In this document: piece after piece, positions 10,719 to 19,060 of the stretch
How positions within the stretch are numbered: the stretch's first letter is position 1
Layout of the letters: every line of letters begins with the position of its first letter
From: Buttiauxella izardii
GTDB lineage: Bacteria; Pseudomonadota; Gammaproteobacteria; Enterobacterales; Enterobacteriaceae
Length of the DNA stretch: 64,000 bases
Assembly: GCF_003601925.1 (NCBI RefSeq)
Contig: NZ_QZWH01000004.1
Coordinates: 1 to 64,000 of the forward strand
Reading direction: 5' to 3'
Position numbers and translations under genes: made by a program
Notes under the pieces: model-generated
What the model saw: the letters and a program-made list of their open reading frames with translations, nothing else
What the model was told of the DNA's origin: nothing
The model's database searches: none

Positions 10719-11759
10719 ATGTTTTCCGCATTGCGCCACTCGCTGACCAGCCTGGCGCTAGGCATTTGCTGTACTTTGCCAGCCTTTGCAAGTAGCTCGC
10801 CTATCGGCGAAATTGCCAGTCAACAAACGCGCCACATTGCGACGGTATACCAGGGGCGAATGGCCGGTAGCCCTTCGGAAATGCTGGCTGCGGATTACAT
10901 CAAACAGCAATTTGACCAGCTAGGCTACCAAAGCAATATTCGCCGTTTTAATACCCGCTACCTTTACACCACCAAAGACGGTCATCAGAACTGGCATAAC
11001 GTTAGCGCAAGCTCAGTGATTGCTGCCCGTGAAGGAGTTGAGCCACAACAAATTATTATCATGGCGCACCTCGATACCTACACGCCGCTCAATGATAACG
11101 ACGTCAATAACAACCTCGGTGGTTTAACGCTGCAAGGTGTGGACGACAACGCTTCTGGCCTTGGCGTGATGCTTGAAATCGCAACCCGCATGAAAGACAT
11201 TCCCACGCTGTACGGCATTCGTTTTATCGCCACCAGCGGTGAAGAACTGGGCGCGTTGGGCGCGGAAGATATCCTCAAACGCATGAGCGCCAACGAGAAG
11301 AAAAACACGCTGCTGGTGATTAATCTCGACAACTTAATTGTCGGCGACAAACTCTACTTTAACAGCGGTAAATCCACGCCGACCGCCGTCAGCAAATTAA
11401 GCCGCGACCGCGCGTTAAAGCTGGCACATCAGCTGGGCGTTCCGGCCACGACCAATCCGGGCCTTAATGCCAAATTCCCAAAAGGCACCGGTTGTTGTAG
11501 CGATGAAGAAGTGTTTGATGAAGCGGGCATTCCGGTGCTTTCCGTCGAAGCCACTAACTGGTCGCTGGGCGAAAAAGACGGTTTTCAGCAACGCGCAAAA
11601 AGCAAAGCCTTCCCGGATGGGACCAGCTGGCATAACGCCCTGATTGATAATCAACAATATCTCGATAAATGGCTGCCGCATCGTATCGAAAAACGCAGTC
11701 ATGACGTGGTACGCGTGATGCTGCCGCTGGTGAAGGAACTGGCTAAGGTCAGGCATTAA
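10719..11759 (+). CDS. iap: alkaline phosphatase isozyme conversion aminopeptidase
   Basis: Iap is a periplasmic M28-family metallo-aminopeptidase that in E. coli removes the N-terminal arginine of alkaline phosphatase. A Sec signal peptide ends around residue 24 (CTLPAFASS). The di-zinc motifs of M28 peptidases are visible in order: MAHLDTY, GVDDNASG, TSGEELGALGAE, INLDN and a C-terminal WHN. At 346 residues it is one longer than E. coli. It is followed by a strong terminator. In E. coli K-12 a CRISPR array lies directly downstream; here an unrelated uronate-catabolic block begins instead. Confidence 0.95.
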   Translation: MFSALRHSLTSLALGICCTLPAFASSSPIGEIASQQTRHIATVYQGRMAGSPSEMLAADYIKQQFDQLGYQSNIRRFNTRYLYTTKDGHQNWHNVSASSVIAAREGVEPQQIIIMAHLDTYTPLNDNDVNNNLGGLTLQGVDDNASGLGVMLEIATRMKDIPTLYGIRFIATSGEELGALGAEDILKRMSANEKKNTLLVINLDNLIVGDKLYFNSGKSTPTAVSKLSRDRALKLAHQLGVPATTNPGLNAKFPKGTGCCSDEEVFDEAGIPVLSVEATNWSLGEKDGFQQRAKSKAFPDGTSWHNALIDNQQYLDKWLPHRIEKRSHDVVRVMLPLVKELAKVRH

Positions 11760-11774
11760 GCCTTCCCTGATTGA

Positions 11775-11803
11775 AAGGCCGGTGCTTAACGCACCGGCCT
11801 TTT
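11775..11803 (+). terminator. iap terminator
   Basis: An 11-bp perfect stem AAGGCCGGTGC/GCACCGGCCTT (11775-11785 and 11791-11801) with loop TTAAC is followed by a short T tract, 15 bases after the iap stop. Confidence 0.85.
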
Positions 11804-11813
11804 AGTATGACTA
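11803..11813. promoter_or_regulatory. predicted GntR operator O1
   Basis: TAGTATGACTA is an interrupted palindrome of the form TAGT-N3-ACTA, the shape used by FadR/DgoR-type GntR repressors. It lies about 110 bases upstream of the lyase gene, at the left edge of the uronate block. The same 11-mer, extended by ATA, recurs at 18966. Binding by the local GntR protein is inferred. Confidence 0.55.
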
Positions 11814-11890
11814 ATAAAGACGCAATTTTGTGACTCACCCGACTCATTTAGCCTTTCATTCTGGACATAACCGCGACTCCGAAACTTAAA

Positions 11891-11901
11891 TAGTCATACT
11901 A
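11891..11901. promoter_or_regulatory. predicted GntR operator O2 at the lyase promoter
   Basis: TAGTCATACTA is the exact reverse complement of operator O1. It lies 22 bases before the lyase ATG, where a bound repressor would block the promoter or early elongation. The ribosome site AGAGAGAAG follows it. Confidence 0.6.
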
Positions 11902-11922
11902 ATAAGTATCAGAGAGAAGATT

Positions 11923-14031
11923 ATGCCTGCCTGCTCCCCGCTGTTTATTGATAACGACGATGCCGCCGCACTGCGCATCCATTTAAAGCGTCATTCTCTG
12001 CTGGGCGACACCTTGCGCCATCAACAGCAACAAGTTGAGCAATGGTTGAATGCGCCGCTGTCAGTGCCTGGACATGGTGAAGGCGGCGGGCCGGAACACG
12101 CTCAGCACAAACTGAATTACCAGATGATGAATCTGGCTGGGCGTTTGTGGCTCATCACTCATGATGCGCGTTACAAAGAGCGGGTGATTCAGATTCTCAG
12201 CGCTTATGCCGACCTTTATCCGCAATTAGGCGACGCCATCAGCCATGACTCCAACCCGCCAGGGCGTTTATTCCATCAGACGCTCAATGAACATATGTTT
12301 TTGCTGTATGCCGCTGAAGCCTGGCACTGCGTAAAAGCGGAATCGACGCCGCAGCAAATCCAGAATATTGAAAACAATTTGCTGCGTTTAATGGTGCAAG
12401 ACGCCACGCATACTCACGCCGCGACCTTCGATATCGTGCACAATCACGGCATGTGGTCGGTTGCTGCCGTGGCGATTTGTGGCTACGTGCTGGGCGATGA
12501 CGAAATGGTACTGGACTCGCTTTATGGCCTGGCGCGAGACAGCGTCAGCGGCGGCTTCTTCGCACAACTCGATCAGCTTTTTTCATGCGATGGCTATTAC
12601 ATTGAAGGGCTTTATTATCAGCGTTTTGCCCTGCGCCCTCTTCTCTTATTAGCCGAAGCCATTTCACGACGCCAGCCTGAGCTTGATATCTGGGAATATG
12701 GCCAGCGTATTATTCAACGCGCTTGCTACACGCTGTTCGCGCTGGCCTTCCCTGACGGCACGATGCCCGCGTTGAATGACGCCTCAAAAACAATGGATTT
12801 ACGCGATGAAGGTGCGGTTATCGCCGTCAGCCTTTGCTGGCAGCATTACGGCGCGGACTCCCGCCTGGCTGAATTAGCTCGCTGGCAATCAATCGTATGG
12901 CCTGGGCGCGGGGCGTTATCACTTTGCGATCATCTTGAAACCTCACCACCGCAATCTTCCTCCTGGCCGAGCCAGTTAGTGCGTGACGGGCAAGAGGGTG
13001 AGCGCGGTGCCATCGGCGTGTTGCGTGTGCGGGATAACCAACAAGACGACAATATGGCGCTGATGTATTGGGGCGGGCACGGCAATATCGCCGGAATGCA
13101 TTCGGCATTAAATCATGGGCATTTCGACAGCTTACACCTGAGCCTTTTTAACCGTGGCCGCGAATTTTTACGCGATTACGGTTTCGGGCGTTGGGTCAAT
13201 ATCGAACCGAAATTTGGCGGGCGCTACATCCCGGAAAACAATAGCTACTGCAAGCAAACCGTCGCCCACAATACCGTGGTGGTGGATGAAGGCTGCCAGC
13301 ATTATTTCGATAAAGACCAGGCCGCACTGCATCATGGCGAAACGCACTTCTTTATTACAGACAACCCACACGGCCAGGGCATGAGCGCCCGGTGTGATAA
13401 CTACTGGCCTGGCGTCCGTCAGCAACGCACGGTGTTATTACTTAATGTGCCGCAGTGCAAAAAACCACTGGTGCTCGATTTGTTCAGTCTGAGCAGTAGC
13501 GATCAACATCAGTATGATTATTGCCTGCACGGGCGCGGGCAACTGATCAACGCGTCAATGCCGCTGAATAGCAACAAATCATGGCAGCCATTAGGCGAGA
13601 AAAACGGTTATCAGCATTTATGGGATTGTGCGCGTGGCGAGATAATTACCGGTGAAAATGGGCAACTCACCTGGCTTGATGGCGATACTTTTTATACCGC
13701 AACGGGAGCATTACCCAACGGTGGCGAGCTGATTGTGGCTCAAACTGGAGCCAGCGATCCGAACTTTAATTTACGCGTGGAACCGGCGTGGTTATGGCGC
13801 ACCCATGGCGACAACGTATTGTTTGCTACCGCGATTGAAAGCCACGGCTACTTTGATGAAGCCAGCGAAACTTCGCGCAATGCGCGTGGGCAAGTCAAAC
13901 GAGTGGAAGTGCTTGAGCATGATTTGAATTCGCAAACGAAAGTCGCGATCTATTTTGTGGAAGGTGAAGCGCTGGAAATACGCGTCGATAACCGCCCAGG
14001 GTTTGGGCAGTTTTCGGTGCAACCTTTATAG
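11923..14031 (+). CDS. cytoplasmic oligo-uronate lyase, PL17 / heparinase II-III type
   Basis: The 702-residue protein resembles exolytic oligoalginate lyases (PL17) and related heparinase II/III-fold lyases, which release unsaturated uronate monomers by beta-elimination. The N-terminal half is an alpha/alpha toroid. Candidate catalytic residues are Asn174-His175 (in IVHNHGMWS), Tyr231 or Tyr232 (EGLYYQRFA), and His398 or His400 in NHGHFDSLHLSLFNRG, which opens the C-terminal beta-sheet domain. The Asn-His to Tyr spacing of about 56 agrees with what I recall for Alg17C. There is no signal peptide, so it should act inside the cell on imported oligosaccharides, which fits the linked symporter. 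Substrate (alginate, glucuronan or another uronan) cannot be decided. The gene ends six bases inside the convergent gntR gene. Confidence 0.75.
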   Translation: MPACSPLFIDNDDAAALRIHLKRHSLLGDTLRHQQQQVEQWLNAPLSVPGHGEGGGPEHAQHKLNYQMMNLAGRLWLITHDARYKERVIQILSAYADLYPQLGDAISHDSNPPGRLFHQTLNEHMFLLYAAEAWHCVKAESTPQQIQNIENNLLRLMVQDATHTHAATFDIVHNHGMWSVAAVAICGYVLGDDEMVLDSLYGLARDSVSGGFFAQLDQLFSCDGYYIEGLYYQRFALRPLLLLAEAISRRQPELDIWEYGQRIIQRACYTLFALAFPDGTMPALNDASKTMDLRDEGAVIAVSLCWQHYGADSRLAELARWQSIVWPGRGALSLCDHLETSPPQSSSWPSQLVRDGQEGERGAIGVLRVRDNQQDDNMALMYWGGHGNIAGMHSALNHGHFDSLHLSLFNRGREFLRDYGFGRWVNIEPKFGGRYIPENNSYCKQTVAHNTVVVDEGCQHYFDKDQAALHHGETHFFITDNPHGQGMSARCDNYWPGVRQQRTVLLLNVPQCKKPLVLDLFSLSSSDQHQYDYCLHGRGQLINASMPLNSNKSWQPLGEKNGYQHLWDCARGEIITGENGQLTWLDGDTFYTATGALPNGGELIVAQTGASDPNFNLRVEPAWLWRTHGDNVLFATAIESHGYFDEASETSRNARGQVKRVEVLEHDLNSQTKVAIYFVEGEALEIRVDNRPGFGQFSVQPL

Positions 14032-14721
14032 GCGGTGCTTGCTGGCAGTCATCAACGCCAGCGATGCTTCATAGGCGGCGTCACCATCGCCAATCATAAT
14101 TGCGCGATAAATGCGGTGATGGTCTTCCAGACACATGCCGCCTTCTTTTGAGGAATGGCTGATAAACCATTTAAAGACGGTAGTCAGCACATTGCCAAAC
14201 GGGGCGTAGAAGCAGTTGCCCGAGGCCAGGAAAATAGCGCGGTGGAAGCGAGTATCCACATCAACCCAACGGTCGGGGTCGAAGTCTTTCGCCACAATAC
14301 ACATTTCTTCATGCACGCGGGACAGCTCAATACGCTGTTCGCTGGTCGCATTCAGCGCTGCAAGGCGTGTCGCATGCGGCTCAATAACGCGGCGGAACTC
14401 GAGAAACTGGTGATACATTTCCAGCGTCCCTTCCATACCGTTCATCCACTCAAGCAACTGAACATCAAGAATGTTCCAGTTATTACGCGGACGAACGCGG
14501 GTTCCCACTTTCGGACGCGATTCCAGCATCCCTTTTGATGACACAAGTTTTAACGCCTCACGCAATGCTGTGCGGCTCACGCCGAGTTGTTCGCAAAGCT
14601 CCACTTCGCTGGGCAAAATATCACCCGGCAAAAGTTGCCCGGAAAGGATCTTGCGGGCGATATCGCTGGCAATAAGTCCGTCCAGACCGCGTTGCGTCGA
14701 AGCAATGGTTGTGAATTGCAT
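14026..14721 (-). CDS. GntR-family (FadR/FCD subfamily) transcriptional repressor
   Basis: This 231-residue protein has an N-terminal winged helix (SEVELCEQLGVSRTALREAL, about residues 37-56) and a C-terminal all-helical FCD ligand domain with the metal-binding pattern DTRFHRAIF and a later His-His-Arg. It is closest in style to E. coli DgoR, including a segment NWNILDVQLLEWM that parallels DgoR QWNYLDTDVLQWV. The start at 14721 was chosen because the HTH then begins at the usual distance; 14 more codons are open upstream. A uronate or a KDG-type intermediate is the likely inducer. Predicted operators occur at its own start and at every promoter of the block, so it is the probable local regulator. 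Confidence 0.85.
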   Translation of the reverse strand: MQFTTIASTQRGLDGLIASDIARKILSGQLLPGDILPSEVELCEQLGVSRTALREALKLVSSKGMLESRPKVGTRVRPRNNWNILDVQLLEWMNGMEGTLEMYHQFLEFRRVIEPHATRLAALNATSEQRIELSRVHEEMCIVAKDFDPDRWVDVDTRFHRAIFLASGNCFYAPFGNVLTTVFKWFISHSSKEGGMCLEDHHRIYRAIMIGDGDAAYEASLALMTASKHRL

Positions 14722-14725
14722 GCTT

Positions 14726-14765
14726 TTGTCATACCTGAAATGGGAAGGAAAATAGTGTATCACTA
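14726..14765. promoter_or_regulatory. predicted autoregulatory operator of the gntR gene
   Basis: TTGTCATACCT (14726-14736) matches the TWGTNNNACTA operator at all but the last base, five bases upstream of the gntR ATG. A second palindrome, TAGTG-TAT-CACTA, lies at 14753-14765. Together they suggest negative autoregulation, but the match is weaker than at the other promoters. Confidence 0.4.
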
Positions 14766-14801
14766 AATTGTGGAGGCTCTAAATGCCTCCACATATCGCC
14801 G

Positions 14802-15578
14802 TTATGGTGCCATTTGGCCGCCATTCACATCTAAAATCTGGCCGGTAATGTAGCCACTCATTTTATGAGACGCAAAGAACAGGAAGCTCGGCGCAACCTC
14901 TTCACTGCGGCCAAAACGCCCCATCGCAATGGAACCAGCAATTTTGTCGCGCAACTCCTGCGGCTTATCTTCATGGAAAGCAGTGTCGATAGTGCCCGGT
15001 GAAACGATATTGAAACGGATATTGTCTTTGGTGAACTCTTTCACCCAGTTGCGATGGATGTCGTGCAACCAGGCTTTTGATGCAGCGTAAATCCCCGCGC
15101 CAATACCACCGCCTTCGCGCCCTGCAATGGAACCGGTGCTAATGACCGAGGCAGTTTCACCGCTGATTTTTGCGGATTCACGCAGGTGAGGAATGGCATA
15201 TTTGGTCATCATTAATGCCGAGCGTGCGTTCAAGTTCATAACGCGGTCATAGAAGTCGTCGTCGATGCTTTCAAGGCCAGCACGCCCGCCTAAACCCCCG
15301 GCGTTATTGATAAGCACATCAAGCCCACCAAATTGTTCGACAAAAGCGCTAACCAGTTGCTGACAGGCGTCTGACTGAGATAAATCAGCCGGGAAATAGC
15401 AAACTTCGCCACCCAATGCGCGAAGCCCGGCAAGCTGCGGTTCCATCTCCTGCGCTGAACGACGGCCATTAATACCCACTTTTGCGCCACAGCGTAAAAA
15501 TGCCTCTGCCGCAGCCAAACCCACACCTGCCGAAGCACCAGTGATTAACACGCGTTTATTCCGTAAATCAGAAAACAT
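14802..15578 (-). CDS. SDR-family oxidoreductase, probable DEH (4-deoxy-erythro-5-hexoseulose uronate) reductase
   Basis: This 258-residue short-chain dehydrogenase resembles the Sphingomonas A1-R enzyme, which reduces the alginate-lyase product DEH to 2-keto-3-deoxygluconate (KDG). It has the Rossmann motif GASAGVG (14-20), NNAG (91-94) and the catalytic Ser150, Tyr164 and Lys168. The stretch VISTGSIAG followed by GGGIGAGIY is shared with A1-R as I remember it. Arg39-Arg40 after the second strand favours NADPH. The start at 15578 is preceded by AGAGGTGAT, and an upstream ATG was rejected. It has its own promoter region with a predicted operator at 15601. Reduction of DEH to KDG would follow the lyase directly. 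Confidence 0.75.
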   Translation of the reverse strand: MFSDLRNKRVLITGASAGVGLAAAEAFLRCGAKVGINGRRSAQEMEPQLAGLRALGGEVCYFPADLSQSDACQQLVSAFVEQFGGLDVLINNAGGLGGRAGLESIDDDFYDRVMNLNARSALMMTKYAIPHLRESAKISGETASVISTGSIAGREGGGIGAGIYAASKAWLHDIHRNWVKEFTKDNIRFNIVSPGTIDTAFHEDKPQELRDKIAGSIAMGRFGRSEEVAPSFLFFASHKMSGYITGQILDVNGGQMAP

Positions 15579-15600
15579 CGGATCACCTCTATTTGTCATT

Positions 15601-15617
15601 TAGTATTACAAATACTA
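15601..15617. promoter_or_regulatory. predicted GntR operator at the SDR promoter
   Basis: TAGTATTACAAATACTA is a perfect inverted repeat (7-bp arms, 3-bp spacer). Its reverse strand contains TTGTAATACTA, which fits the TWGTNNNACTA operator. It lies 22 bases upstream of the SDR ATG, between the symporter stop codon and the SDR gene. Confidence 0.6.
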
Positions 15618-15673
15618 CCAACCCCATTCTCTTATGCAAACGAAAAGCGCCCGATAAAAGGCGCTTTTGCGAG

Positions 15674-17449
15674 TCAGAGCGTATGTTTCGCTTGTTGCGG
15701 GGAATCCTGCACCACCCGGCAACTCAGGCGCAGCAAATAACCCACGAGGAATATCGCCGCCGCACAGCCCAGGAACAGCAATCGCCCCCACATTGGGTTG
15801 GGAATCAGCACCATCAACACCATACCGCCACTCATTAACATCGTGATAAAACCGATCTTTTCGCGTTGCAGTCGATCAAACTCACTCTGCTGAGAGTCTT
15901 CCACCACTTCGGTTTCGATGTTCTTGAAGAAGGTTTCAATCTGCTGCTGCTCTTTCGCAGAATATGACGTTTCGCGGTAGAACAATTTGGTGCAGATAAA
16001 GAATCCCCCGGTGAGAACCAAATGCGCAACGATGTTAATGATGACGTTGATTTCGCTCAGTTCGCGTTTGGTAAACTCAATTCCCAGCAACTGGCCGAGC
16101 GCTTTCGAGGTCAGCACATCCATACACAGCCACGACACAAAGATACCGAAAACCACCGTTCCCCAAGCCGCCCAGCTCGGCGTGCGCTTGATAAACATGC
16201 CGAAGAACAGCGGCACAAGTAGCGGAGCCTGAGCAAGTGTTGAAACCGACATCATGAGGTCAAACAAACTCATGCCTTCAAGATGACTGAAGAACAGCGA
16301 AACAATAATCACCAGCAAGCCATTCACAATGCAGAACATTTTCCCGGCAAACAGTTCTGCACGGTCACTGATCTTTTTGTTACGGCAAACCACCGGCACC
16401 CAGAAGCTGCGCACGAAAATGCCACTGTTACGGTTCAACGCTGGATCCATTGTCGACATGGTGGCGGCAAATAAACCAGCGACCAGTAAACCCACCGTTC
16501 CCGCAGGCATTGCACGTTCTACAAAGCTCAAATAAATGGTATCCGAAGCTTTATTTCCAAGTGCGGCATATTGTGCAGTGGCATCTGGATAAAGGCTTGC
16601 AGACACCCACGGCGGAATAAACCAAATTAGCGTCCCCACAGCCATTAATATCATGGCAAAGAAAGCTGCCTTTTGGGCATTCTTCGAGTCTTTGGCATTC
16701 AGGAAACGGTAAGAATCCTGCATGTTATTTATATTCTGTAATTGTTTAACAATAAAGAATATCACCGAGCCTAATATCACCACACCGTAATTCATATTCG
16801 GGCCCATAATAAAGCCAGAAGGGAAATGAGTGATCATATTAACCGGCCCGCCGACATTCACTAATGCAACAATGGCACAGGCAACAGAGATAACCGCAAC
16901 AATTAATGTCTGCACAAAGTCGGAAGCGACAACACCCCAGGCCCCGCTTAATAATGAGATCATTAATACCACAATGCCGGTTACCCAAATAGTAACCGAA
17001 AGATCCCAGCTAAATACGGTACTCACAAATATCGCCAGCGCATTCATCATTACCGCGCCGCTCAGTATACTCAGCGGAATAATCACCCATGTGAAGAAGT
17101 GTTCATTCTGTGAACCAAAGCGATGACGAATCACTTCTGTGGCCGTATCAACGCGTACCTGGCGGAAACGTTTAGCAAACCATAACCAGGAAATTCCGTA
17201 TGCGATGGTATTCCCGAGGAATATGGCTGCCACCATAAAGCCATCGCTAAACGCTTTCCCGGCGGCTCCGGTAAAAGTCCAGGCGCTAAACTGCGTCATA
17301 AACGCCGTCGCCCCCACCATCCACCACAACATACGGCCACCGCCACGGAAATAATCACTGGAGGATTTACTGGCCATTTTTTTAAATATAAAACTGATCA
17401 ACACCATTAAGATGAAATAACCACAAATTACAGCGGTATCATAGATCAT
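15674..17449 (-). CDS. sodium:solute symporter (SSS family), probable oligo-uronate importer
   Basis: The 591-residue protein has about 13-14 hydrophobic segments and the SSS-family pattern of the solute:Na+ symporters, including FMTQFSAWTFTGAAGKAFSDG in helix 2 and a sodium-site-like ATMSTMDPALNRNSGI. A cytoplasmic segment rich in Gln and Glu (about 480-530) precedes the last two helices. Related SSS transporters (ToaA/ToaB) import oligoalginate in marine bacteria. The gene begins 23 bases after manD and is probably co-transcribed with it. Substrate is inferred from the neighbours only. Confidence 0.75.
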   Translation of the reverse strand: MIYDTAVICGYFILMVLISFIFKKMASKSSSDYFRGGGRMLWWMVGATAFMTQFSAWTFTGAAGKAFSDGFMVAAIFLGNTIAYGISWLWFAKRFRQVRVDTATEVIRHRFGSQNEHFFTWVIIPLSILSGAVMMNALAIFVSTVFSWDLSVTIWVTGIVVLMISLLSGAWGVVASDFVQTLIVAVISVACAIVALVNVGGPVNMITHFPSGFIMGPNMNYGVVILGSVIFFIVKQLQNINNMQDSYRFLNAKDSKNAQKAAFFAMILMAVGTLIWFIPPWVSASLYPDATAQYAALGNKASDTIYLSFVERAMPAGTVGLLVAGLFAATMSTMDPALNRNSGIFVRSFWVPVVCRNKKISDRAELFAGKMFCIVNGLLVIIVSLFFSHLEGMSLFDLMMSVSTLAQAPLLVPLFFGMFIKRTPSWAAWGTVVFGIFVSWLCMDVLTSKALGQLLGIEFTKRELSEINVIINIVAHLVLTGGFFICTKLFYRETSYSAKEQQQIETFFKNIETEVVEDSQQSEFDRLQREKIGFITMLMSGGMVLMVLIPNPMWGRLLFLGCAAAIFLVGYLLRLSCRVVQDSPQQAKHTL

Positions 17450-17472
17450 AATCGTACCCTTAGGTCAGAGGA

Positions 17473-18690
17473 TTACCAGTTCCAGAGCGTTCCGTCTTCG
17501 AGGCGGCTAACAGGAAGATAAGATCTGACATAGGGATAATTCCCCATGGCGGCTTCATCTATATCTATTCCCAAACCTGGTTTGTCAGAAACCAACAACA
17601 TTCCATCCTTGAGGGGCAATTCATATTTAAAGATATTGTTTACTTCAGGTGTGCCAAAACCAACAAATTCCTGGATACCAAAATTCGGTGCCCAACTATT
17701 AAGGTGAAGATGAGCCATTGTTGAAATAGGCGATAAATCCGGTGCGCCGTGCGGTGCCATACGCACATGATAAAGATCGGCGAAGGCACTGAGTTTACGC
17801 ATTGGTGTTATTCCACCACCGTGGGAAACCGCAGTGCGGATATAATCTATCGATTGCGTTTCAATTAACTCTTTTGCATCCCAGATGGTATTGAATATTT
17901 CACCCACTGCCAGCGGCGTCGTAGTGTGCTGGCGAATGATTTGATAACCCGCTGGGTTTTCTGCCGTAACGGTATCTTCTAAAAACAGCAAGTCATACGG
18001 CTCGAGCAATTTACCCAGGCGCGCCGCTTCTATTGGCGTCAGACGGCTATGAACATCATGTAATAAATCAATGCCATAACCAAAACGCTCGCGGGCTGCT
18101 TTAAATAGCTCCGGGATAAAATTCATATATTTGCGCGTTGACCACGATTGTTCCGGTGGCAATGGGCGATTGCCTTGCAACTCGTAGTAATTTTTCTTCC
18201 CTTCCAGCGTGCCGTAAGTGCCTTTGGTAGAAGGAATAGCGCATTGCAGACGGATGGCTTTATAGCCCTGTTCAATATAATTTGCTGCGTTATCCAGCAC
18301 TTCGTCGATGCTTTCGCCGTTGGCATGAACATACACCGTCACACCCTGGCGGCTTTTCCCGCCCAGCAGTTGCCAGACTGGCAGCCCCGAGTGTTTGCCC
18401 AGAATGTCCCACAATGCCATATCGATTGCGCCAATCGCCGTCATCGTCACCGGGCCTTTACGCCAGTACGCACCGCGATAAAGGTACTGCCAGATATCTT
18501 CGATATTACGCGGATCTTTGCCGATAAGACACGGAGCAATATGCTCTTCCAGATACGCTGCGACGGCCATTTCCCTGCCATTCAATGTGGCATCACCCAC
18601 ACCATAAATCCCTTCGTCCGTTTCAATCTTTACCGTAACAAAATTCCGTCCAGGCCGGCTCACCAGCACTTTGATGCGTTCGATCTTCAT
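17473..18690 (-). CDS. manD: D-mannonate dehydratase, enolase superfamily (ManD/RspA type)
   Basis: ManD removes water from D-mannonate to give KDG. The 405-residue protein carries the magnesium ligands Asp212, Glu238 and Glu264, and the catalytic His214 and His314. Arg147 and Tyr159, the pair known as the base in characterised ManD, are at the same positions. The ends LEDGTLWNW and [21 protein letters not shown] are typical of the family. It is the first gene of the manD-symporter unit, with a predicted operator 50 bases upstream of its ATG. In this cluster it could handle mannonate produced from saturated mannuronate ends. Some family members also act on D-gluconate, so specificity is not certain. 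Confidence 0.85.
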   Translation of the reverse strand: MKIERIKVLVSRPGRNFVTVKIETDEGIYGVGDATLNGREMAVAAYLEEHIAPCLIGKDPRNIEDIWQYLYRGAYWRKGPVTMTAIGAIDMALWDILGKHSGLPVWQLLGGKSRQGVTVYVHANGESIDEVLDNAANYIEQGYKAIRLQCAIPSTKGTYGTLEGKKNYYELQGNRPLPPEQSWSTRKYMNFIPELFKAARERFGYGIDLLHDVHSRLTPIEAARLGKLLEPYDLLFLEDTVTAENPAGYQIIRQHTTTPLAVGEIFNTIWDAKELIETQSIDYIRTAVSHGGGITPMRKLSAFADLYHVRMAPHGAPDLSPISTMAHLHLNSWAPNFGIQEFVGFGTPEVNNIFKYELPLKDGMLLVSDKPGLGIDIDEAAMGNYPYVRSYLPVSRLEDGTLWNW

Positions 18691-18739
18691 AGCGACTCTC
18701 GTAAGGTAGAGAAAAGACAGGGTCAGTAAATTATTCTAT

Positions 18740-18756
18740 TTGTCGTACTATAGTAT
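18740..18756. promoter_or_regulatory. predicted GntR operator at the manD promoter
   Basis: TTGTCGTACTA (18740-18750) fits the TWGTNNNACTA operator and overlaps a second palindrome TACTATAGTA (18747-18756). It lies 50 bases upstream of the manD start. Read on the minus strand, TATAGT within it could be the -10 hexamer, so binding would occlude polymerase. Confidence 0.55.
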
Positions 18757-18965
18757 TTATAAACTGATTATTGTGTGAACAATGTCGTAGTTTTTAAGTT
18801 ACGGAACGAGGGATTATTTGTTGCTAAATAGTAAATATTAGCGATATTTATGAATGCGCCTGCAGTAAATCCAGCTAACACATTGATTTTATTGGTTGAT
18901 ATTTAAACCAGTTAGAATGCTGAATTTATAATGGCGAGGGGATTTGTGAAGTGTTCTGAATTAAT

Positions 18966-18976
18966 TAGTATGACTA
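18966..18976. promoter_or_regulatory. predicted distal GntR operator
   Basis: TAGTATGACTA lies 276 bases upstream of manD and 35 bases from the cysH terminator. With the next three bases (ATA) it is identical to the site at 11803, so the same 14-mer marks both ends of the uronate block. The 370-base gap 18691-19060 otherwise holds only AT-rich DNA, the manD promoter operator and the cysH terminator. Confidence 0.5.
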
Positions 18977-19003
18977 ATAGAAATATCCATGCATTATGAT
19001 GCA

Positions 19004-19036
19004 TAAAAAAAGCCCTTCTGCAGTGCATGAAGGGCT
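19004..19036 (-). terminator. cysH terminator
   Basis: On the minus strand the stem AGCCCTTC/GAAGGGCT (19029-19036 with 19011-19018, 10-nt loop) is followed by seven T residues, 25 bases after the cysH stop codon. Confidence 0.85.
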
Positions 19037-19060
19037 TGGGGATTATTGTGCTTTCTGGGG

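Noticed and set aside
11803-18979. The repeated 14-mer as att sites of an integrative element
   Set aside because: There is no integrase or tRNA gene, and the core is better explained as a GntR operator because related sites occur at internal promoters; kept only as a low-interest alternative.
10450-19060. Search for a CRISPR array or cas genes between iap and cysH
   Set aside because: No regularly spaced direct repeats of 25-35 bases and no Cas-like protein are present; all coding sequence is explained by the uronate block.
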